This document shows, one piece after another, positions 61,089-64,000 of a stretch of DNA of 64,000 nt; positions within the stretch are counted from its first letter, which is position 1, and each line of letters begins with the position of its first letter. The stretch lies in NCBI RefSeq assembly GCF_001708505.1, contig NZ_CP015992.1, positions 2,232,001 through 2,296,000 on the forward strand. The letters are read 5' to 3'. The stretch comes from Pseudomonas sp. TCU-HL1. GTDB lineage: Bacteria; Pseudomonadota; Gammaproteobacteria; Pseudomonadales; Pseudomonadaceae. The notes under the pieces were generated by a model that saw nothing but the letters and a program-made list of their open reading frames with translations, was not told where the DNA came from and did no database searches. Position numbers and translations under genes: made by a program.

Positions 61089-61985
61089 ATGGGCGAGCGC
61101 AAGGCCTTGCTGATCCTGCATGGCAAGCAGGCGACCAACGACGAGGTGAGAGCGGCTGTCGAGGCATGTCGTGATGCGGGGTGGGCGCTGGCGGTGCGGG
61201 TCACCTGGGAGGGTGGCGATGCCCGGCGCCTGGTGGAAGAAGCGCTGACGGCCGGGTATCGGACGCTGATTGCAGGCGGTGGCGACGGGACATTGCGCGA
61301 GGTGGCCGAAGCCATCGCCCTGGCCGGAAGTGATGCCAGCTTGGCGCTGCTACCCCTGGGCACGGCCAATGATTTCGCTCGTGCCGCCGGTATTCCCCTG
61401 GAGCCGCACGCGGCGCTCGCGCTGCTGGACGTGGCGCCACGGGCAATTGACCTGGGCGATGCCGATGGTCATCTGTTCCTGAATATGGCAACGGGTGGAT
61501 TCGGTTCGAAGATCACCGCCAATACCTCCGAAGACTTGAAGAAGGTGCTCGGCGGCGCCGCCTATTTCCTCACTGGCTTGACCCACTTTGCCGAGGTCCA
61601 TTCGGCCTTTGGTCGCTTCCGCGGGCCGGATTTCGCCTGGGAGGGGGAGTTCCTGGCCCTCGGAATCGGCAACGGGCGCCAGGCCGGCGGCGGTCATCCG
61701 TTGTGCCCGCAGGCGGTGGCGGATGATGGTCTGCTGGACCTCTGCATCATCCCGGCACCCCAGGATGTGGTGGGTACCCTGGCCACGCTGCTCTCCGGTG
61801 GCATCCTCGGGCTGGAGGCGGTTTCCATCAGCGCACGCTTGCCCTGGATCGAGGTGCAGGCGACGGAAGGGCTGGACCTCAATCTGGATGGCGAACCACT
61901 GGAAAGTGCGCGTTTGCGTATCGCGGCACGGCCACGTGCGCTGCGGGTCCATCTGCCTGAGGCGTCACCACTGCTGGGGAATTGA
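61089..61985 (+). CDS. yegS: Diacylglycerol kinase family lipid kinase (YegS-like)
   Basis: A 298-residue cytosolic lipid kinase. The nucleotide-binding loop is LIAGGGDGTLREVAEAI, followed by LPLGTANDFARAAGIP, FLNMATGGFGS and LNLDGEP near the C-terminus, as in YegS. The start is the ATG at 61089, preceded by a near-perfect GGAGGTGA; a GTG at 61074 is also open. YegS-like enzymes phosphorylate phosphatidylglycerol or diacylglycerol in vitro. Confidence 0.9.
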   Translation: MGERKALLILHGKQATNDEVRAAVEACRDAGWALAVRVTWEGGDARRLVEEALTAGYRTLIAGGGDGTLREVAEAIALAGSDASLALLPLGTANDFARAAGIPLEPHAALALLDVAPRAIDLGDADGHLFLNMATGGFGSKITANTSEDLKKVLGGAAYFLTGLTHFAEVHSAFGRFRGPDFAWEGEFLALGIGNGRQAGGGHPLCPQAVADDGLLDLCIIPAPQDVVGTLATLLSGGILGLEAVSISARLPWIEVQATEGLDLNLDGEPLESARLRIAARPRALRVHLPEASPLLGN

Positions 61986-62119
61986 GCGCCAGAAGGCTGG
62001 CGTCATGAGGTTGGCTGCGGCATGATGGCGCAGTGCCATGGCTTCAGTTTTTCGGTGGCTTGCCGAAATGCTGCCAAGGCAGTCCTGCCCATCACCTCAA
62101 CCGCAGCAGAGGACGTTCC

Positions 62120-63046
62120 ATGGCCGGTATTCTCGACACTGTCGATCAACGCACCCAACTGGTGGGTGAAAACCGCCTGGAAATCCTGATGTTCCGCCTG
62201 AGCGGCCGCCAGCTCTTCGCCATCAACGTGTTCAAGGTGCAGGAAGTGCTGCAACTGCCGAAGATGACGCTGATCCCGCAGCGCCATCCGGTGGTGTGTG
62301 GCGTGGTCAACCTGCGCGGCCAGACCTTGCCGGTGATCGATCTGTCCCAGGCCATCGGCATGCGTCCGCTGGTGCCGGATGAGCGCAGCACCATCATCGT
62401 CACCGAGTACAACCGCTCGGTGCAGGCCTTCCTTGTCGGTGGCGTCGATCGGATTCTCAACCTCAACTGGGAATCCATCATGCCGCCTCCCGGCAGTGCA
62501 GGTCGCCAGCACTACCTGACGGCCATCACCAAGGTGGACGAGCAGATTGTCGAGGTCATCGACGTTGAGAAGGTCCTGGCTGAGATTGTGCCCATGAACA
62601 CCCGTGTTTCCGCGGACCGGCTGGGCAATCCCCTGCTGCAGATGGCGGTAGGGCGCGAGGTGCTGCTGGTGGACGACTCGACTGTCGCCCTGACCCAGTT
62701 GCGGGAAACCCTGTCGCAACTGGGCATGCGCATGCATGTGGCCAGTGACGGCCTGAAGGCGCTGAGAATGCTGAAAGCCTGGGCGGACAGCGGCGAAGAC
62801 ATGACCGAAAAGCTGCTGATGATCTTCACGGATGCGGAAATGCCGGAAATGGACGGCTACCGGCTGACCACCGAGATCCGCAACGATCCGCGCTTGCGGG
62901 ATCTCTATGTGGTGCTGCATACCTCGTTGTCTGGCAGCTTCAACGAGGCGATGGTGAAGAAGGTCGGTTGCGACAATTTCCTCTCCAAGTTCCAGCCCGA
63001 CAAGCTGGTGGATGTGGTGCTGGACCGGCTCAAGCGCGATCAATGA
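62120..63046 (+). CDS. CheV-like chemotaxis protein (CheW + receiver)
   Basis: A 308-residue protein. The CheW-like domain (about 30-165) shows FAINVFKVQEVLQLP and VCGVVNLRGQTLPVIDL, and the C-terminal receiver (about 185-305) shows VLLVDDSTVAL, the phospho-acceptor Asp in FTDAEMPEMDGY, and FLSKFQPD with the conserved Lys. CheV proteins couple chemoreceptors to CheA and adapt through phosphorylation. The start at 62120 (MAGILDTVDQRTQ) has AGAGGA upstream. No other chemotaxis genes are nearby. Confidence 0.92.
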   Translation: MAGILDTVDQRTQLVGENRLEILMFRLSGRQLFAINVFKVQEVLQLPKMTLIPQRHPVVCGVVNLRGQTLPVIDLSQAIGMRPLVPDERSTIIVTEYNRSVQAFLVGGVDRILNLNWESIMPPPGSAGRQHYLTAITKVDEQIVEVIDVEKVLAEIVPMNTRVSADRLGNPLLQMAVGREVLLVDDSTVALTQLRETLSQLGMRMHVASDGLKALRMLKAWADSGEDMTEKLLMIFTDAEMPEMDGYRLTTEIRNDPRLRDLYVVLHTSLSGSFNEAMVKKVGCDNFLSKFQPDKLVDVVLDRLKRDQ

Positions 63047-63114
63047 GCTTGAGTTGAGCGGGGGCGGCTGCGTATAACGGCTGCTTCGCTCGATCGCCGA
63101 TCAGGACACTGGCC

Positions 63115-63918
63115 ATGTTGCGTCTTTCTTCGCTCTACCGTTTCCCCATGAAATCCGCGATTGGCGAAAGCCTGCAGCGGGCCCGGGTCGATTCCCTGGG
63201 GCTGGCGGGTGACCGTCGCTGGATGCTGGTGGATGCCGAGAATGGCCGTTTCCTGACCCAGCGTGCGTTCTCCCGGATGTCGCAGCTGTTGGCGCGCTGG
63301 AATGACGCCGGTGGCCTGTCGCTGAGTGCCGAGGGCCTGCCCGCCCTGGATGTAGAGCTCCCCGAGCCCGATGCCAACCTGCGCGGGACCTTTGTCTGGG
63401 GTTCGCCGATGCTGGTGCCGGATGCCGGCGATGATGCGGCGCAATGGCTGAGCGGTTTCCTCGGCAAGGCATGCCGCCTGGTCCATGTGCCCGATCACCG
63501 TGCGCGAGATATTCCCGGCAGCCTGCTGCCGGAGGAGAAAGTCGGCTTTGCCGATGGTTTCCCGTTGCTGCTGATCGGTCAGGCCTCGCTGGATGATCTG
63601 AGCGAGCGGGTCGGGCGCCCCCTGGAGATGTTGCGCTTCCGCCCTAACCTGGTGGTGGAAGGCAGTGATGCCTACGCCGAGGACGGCTGGAAGCGGATTC
63701 GCATCGGTGGCATCGAGTTCAGCGTGGCGAAGGGCTGCAGCCGCTGCATCCTCACCACCATTGATCCGGCCACCGGTGAGCGCAGCGCAGACCGTGAGCC
63801 GCTCACCACCCTCAAGACCTACCGTGAGCGGGAAGGCGAGGTGTACTTCGGGCAGAACCTGATCAACCGCAGCACCGGGGTGTTGGAGGTGGGGATGGAA
63901 GTCGAAGTCCTGGAGTAA
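63115..63918 (+). CDS. MOSC domain protein (YcbX-like)
   Basis: A 267-residue protein with an N-terminal MOSC_N beta-barrel (MLRLSSLYRFPMKSAIGESL, GDRRWMLVDAENGRFLTQR) and a C-terminal MOSC domain. The conserved cysteine region is CSRCILTTIDPATGERS, with RFRPNLVV before it. These domains bind molybdenum cofactor. YcbX-like proteins reduce N-hydroxylated compounds with an electron donor. There is no fused ferredoxin domain here. Confidence 0.9.
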   Translation: MLRLSSLYRFPMKSAIGESLQRARVDSLGLAGDRRWMLVDAENGRFLTQRAFSRMSQLLARWNDAGGLSLSAEGLPALDVELPEPDANLRGTFVWGSPMLVPDAGDDAAQWLSGFLGKACRLVHVPDHRARDIPGSLLPEEKVGFADGFPLLLIGQASLDDLSERVGRPLEMLRFRPNLVVEGSDAYAEDGWKRIRIGGIEFSVAKGCSRCILTTIDPATGERSADREPLTTLKTYREREGEVYFGQNLINRSTGVLEVGMEVEVLE

Positions 63919-63922
63919 AACG

Positions 63923-63950
63923 AAGAATGGCGCCGATCGGCGCCATTCTT
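63923..63950. terminator. Bidirectional terminator between convergent genes
   Basis: AAGAATGGCGCC and GGCGCCATTCTT form a near-continuous 28-bp palindrome (GATC centre) immediately after the MOSC stop and seven bases from the stop of the next minus-strand gene. Confidence 0.8.
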
Positions 63951-63956
63951 CAAATA

Positions 63957-64000
63957 TCACTGATCGTCGAAATATCGCTCGTGCCAGTCCACCAGGGGCT
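63957..64000 (-). CDS. C-terminal end of a minus-strand gene, possibly soluble lytic transglycosylase
   Basis: The last 13 codons read PLVDWHERYFDDQ and stop at 63957-63959. The position fits slt in P. aeruginosa gene order, and the tail looks plausible for it, but too little is present to prove identity. Confidence 0.45.
   Translation of the reverse strand, partial: PLVDWHERYFDDQ

Overview
The window is a GC-rich chromosomal segment of a Pseudomonas. Gene content and order (moxR, gdhB, pyrD, rmf, rlmKL, dacB, yggL, a RocA2/RocS2-like pair, dgt, an OprD-family porin, GST/TetR, mobA-moaB-moeA, an AGPS-like oxidase, a GlpD-like dehydrogenase, an FGGY kinase, a YegS-like kinase) resemble the PA3070 to PA3020 region of P. 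aeruginosa from memory. Species cannot be fixed by reading alone.

Core left arm (1-36,000): a DUF58 protein start and MoxR; NAD-glutamate dehydrogenase; small conserved proteins around pyrD; the stationary-phase factor Rmf facing RlmKL; and a stretch rich in second-messenger and signalling genes. These are a CHASE-PAS-GGDEF cyclase, an HD-GYP protein, a response regulator with a BvgS-like sensor, and an EAL protein. They are interleaved with dacB, yggL, a FUSC protein and dgt. An ammonium transporter, a porin, an MBL hydrolase, a PNPOx-like protein and a GST/TetR divergent pair follow.

Accessory island (36,100-51,095, about 15 kb): a P4-like phage satellite integrated in the 3' end of a tRNA-Pro(CGG) gene. 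A 17-bp duplication of the tRNA end marks both borders, and the integrase lies beside the intact tRNA. On the minus strand, from the tRNA inwards, it holds a tyrosine integrase, a very large P-loop (STAND-like) NTPase, an Ogr/Delta-type zinc-finger activator, two AlpA-type regulators and a leader region. After these come a Toprim primase, a DUF927 helicase-like ATPase, an iteron-rich putative origin, a possible Psu-like protein and a retron. No capsid, tail or terminase genes are visible.

The leader region looks like a P4/C4-type antisense immunity circuit. A compact structured RNA carries two short segments complementary to a block upstream (near a good sigma70 promoter) and to a block downstream that includes the Shine-Dalgarno of a 62-codon ORF. 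The retron is unusually readable: promoter, a1/a2 repeats, two msr hairpins, a 20-bp msd stem, an NDT-like effector with a likely winged helix, and a reverse transcriptase with the NAxxH and YADD motifs. The retron and the NTPase make this a defence-carrying satellite by inference.

Core right arm (51,096-64,000): the tRNA, a YgdI/YgdR-like lipoprotein, mobA facing moaB-moeA (molybdenum cofactor), an AraC regulator divergent from a three-gene operon (FAD oxidase, G3P-dehydrogenase-like, FGGY kinase), a pirin, a diacylglycerol-kinase-family enzyme, a CheV-like protein, a MOSC protein and the last codons of a minus-strand gene, possibly slt. Palindromic REP-like sequences recur between core genes.
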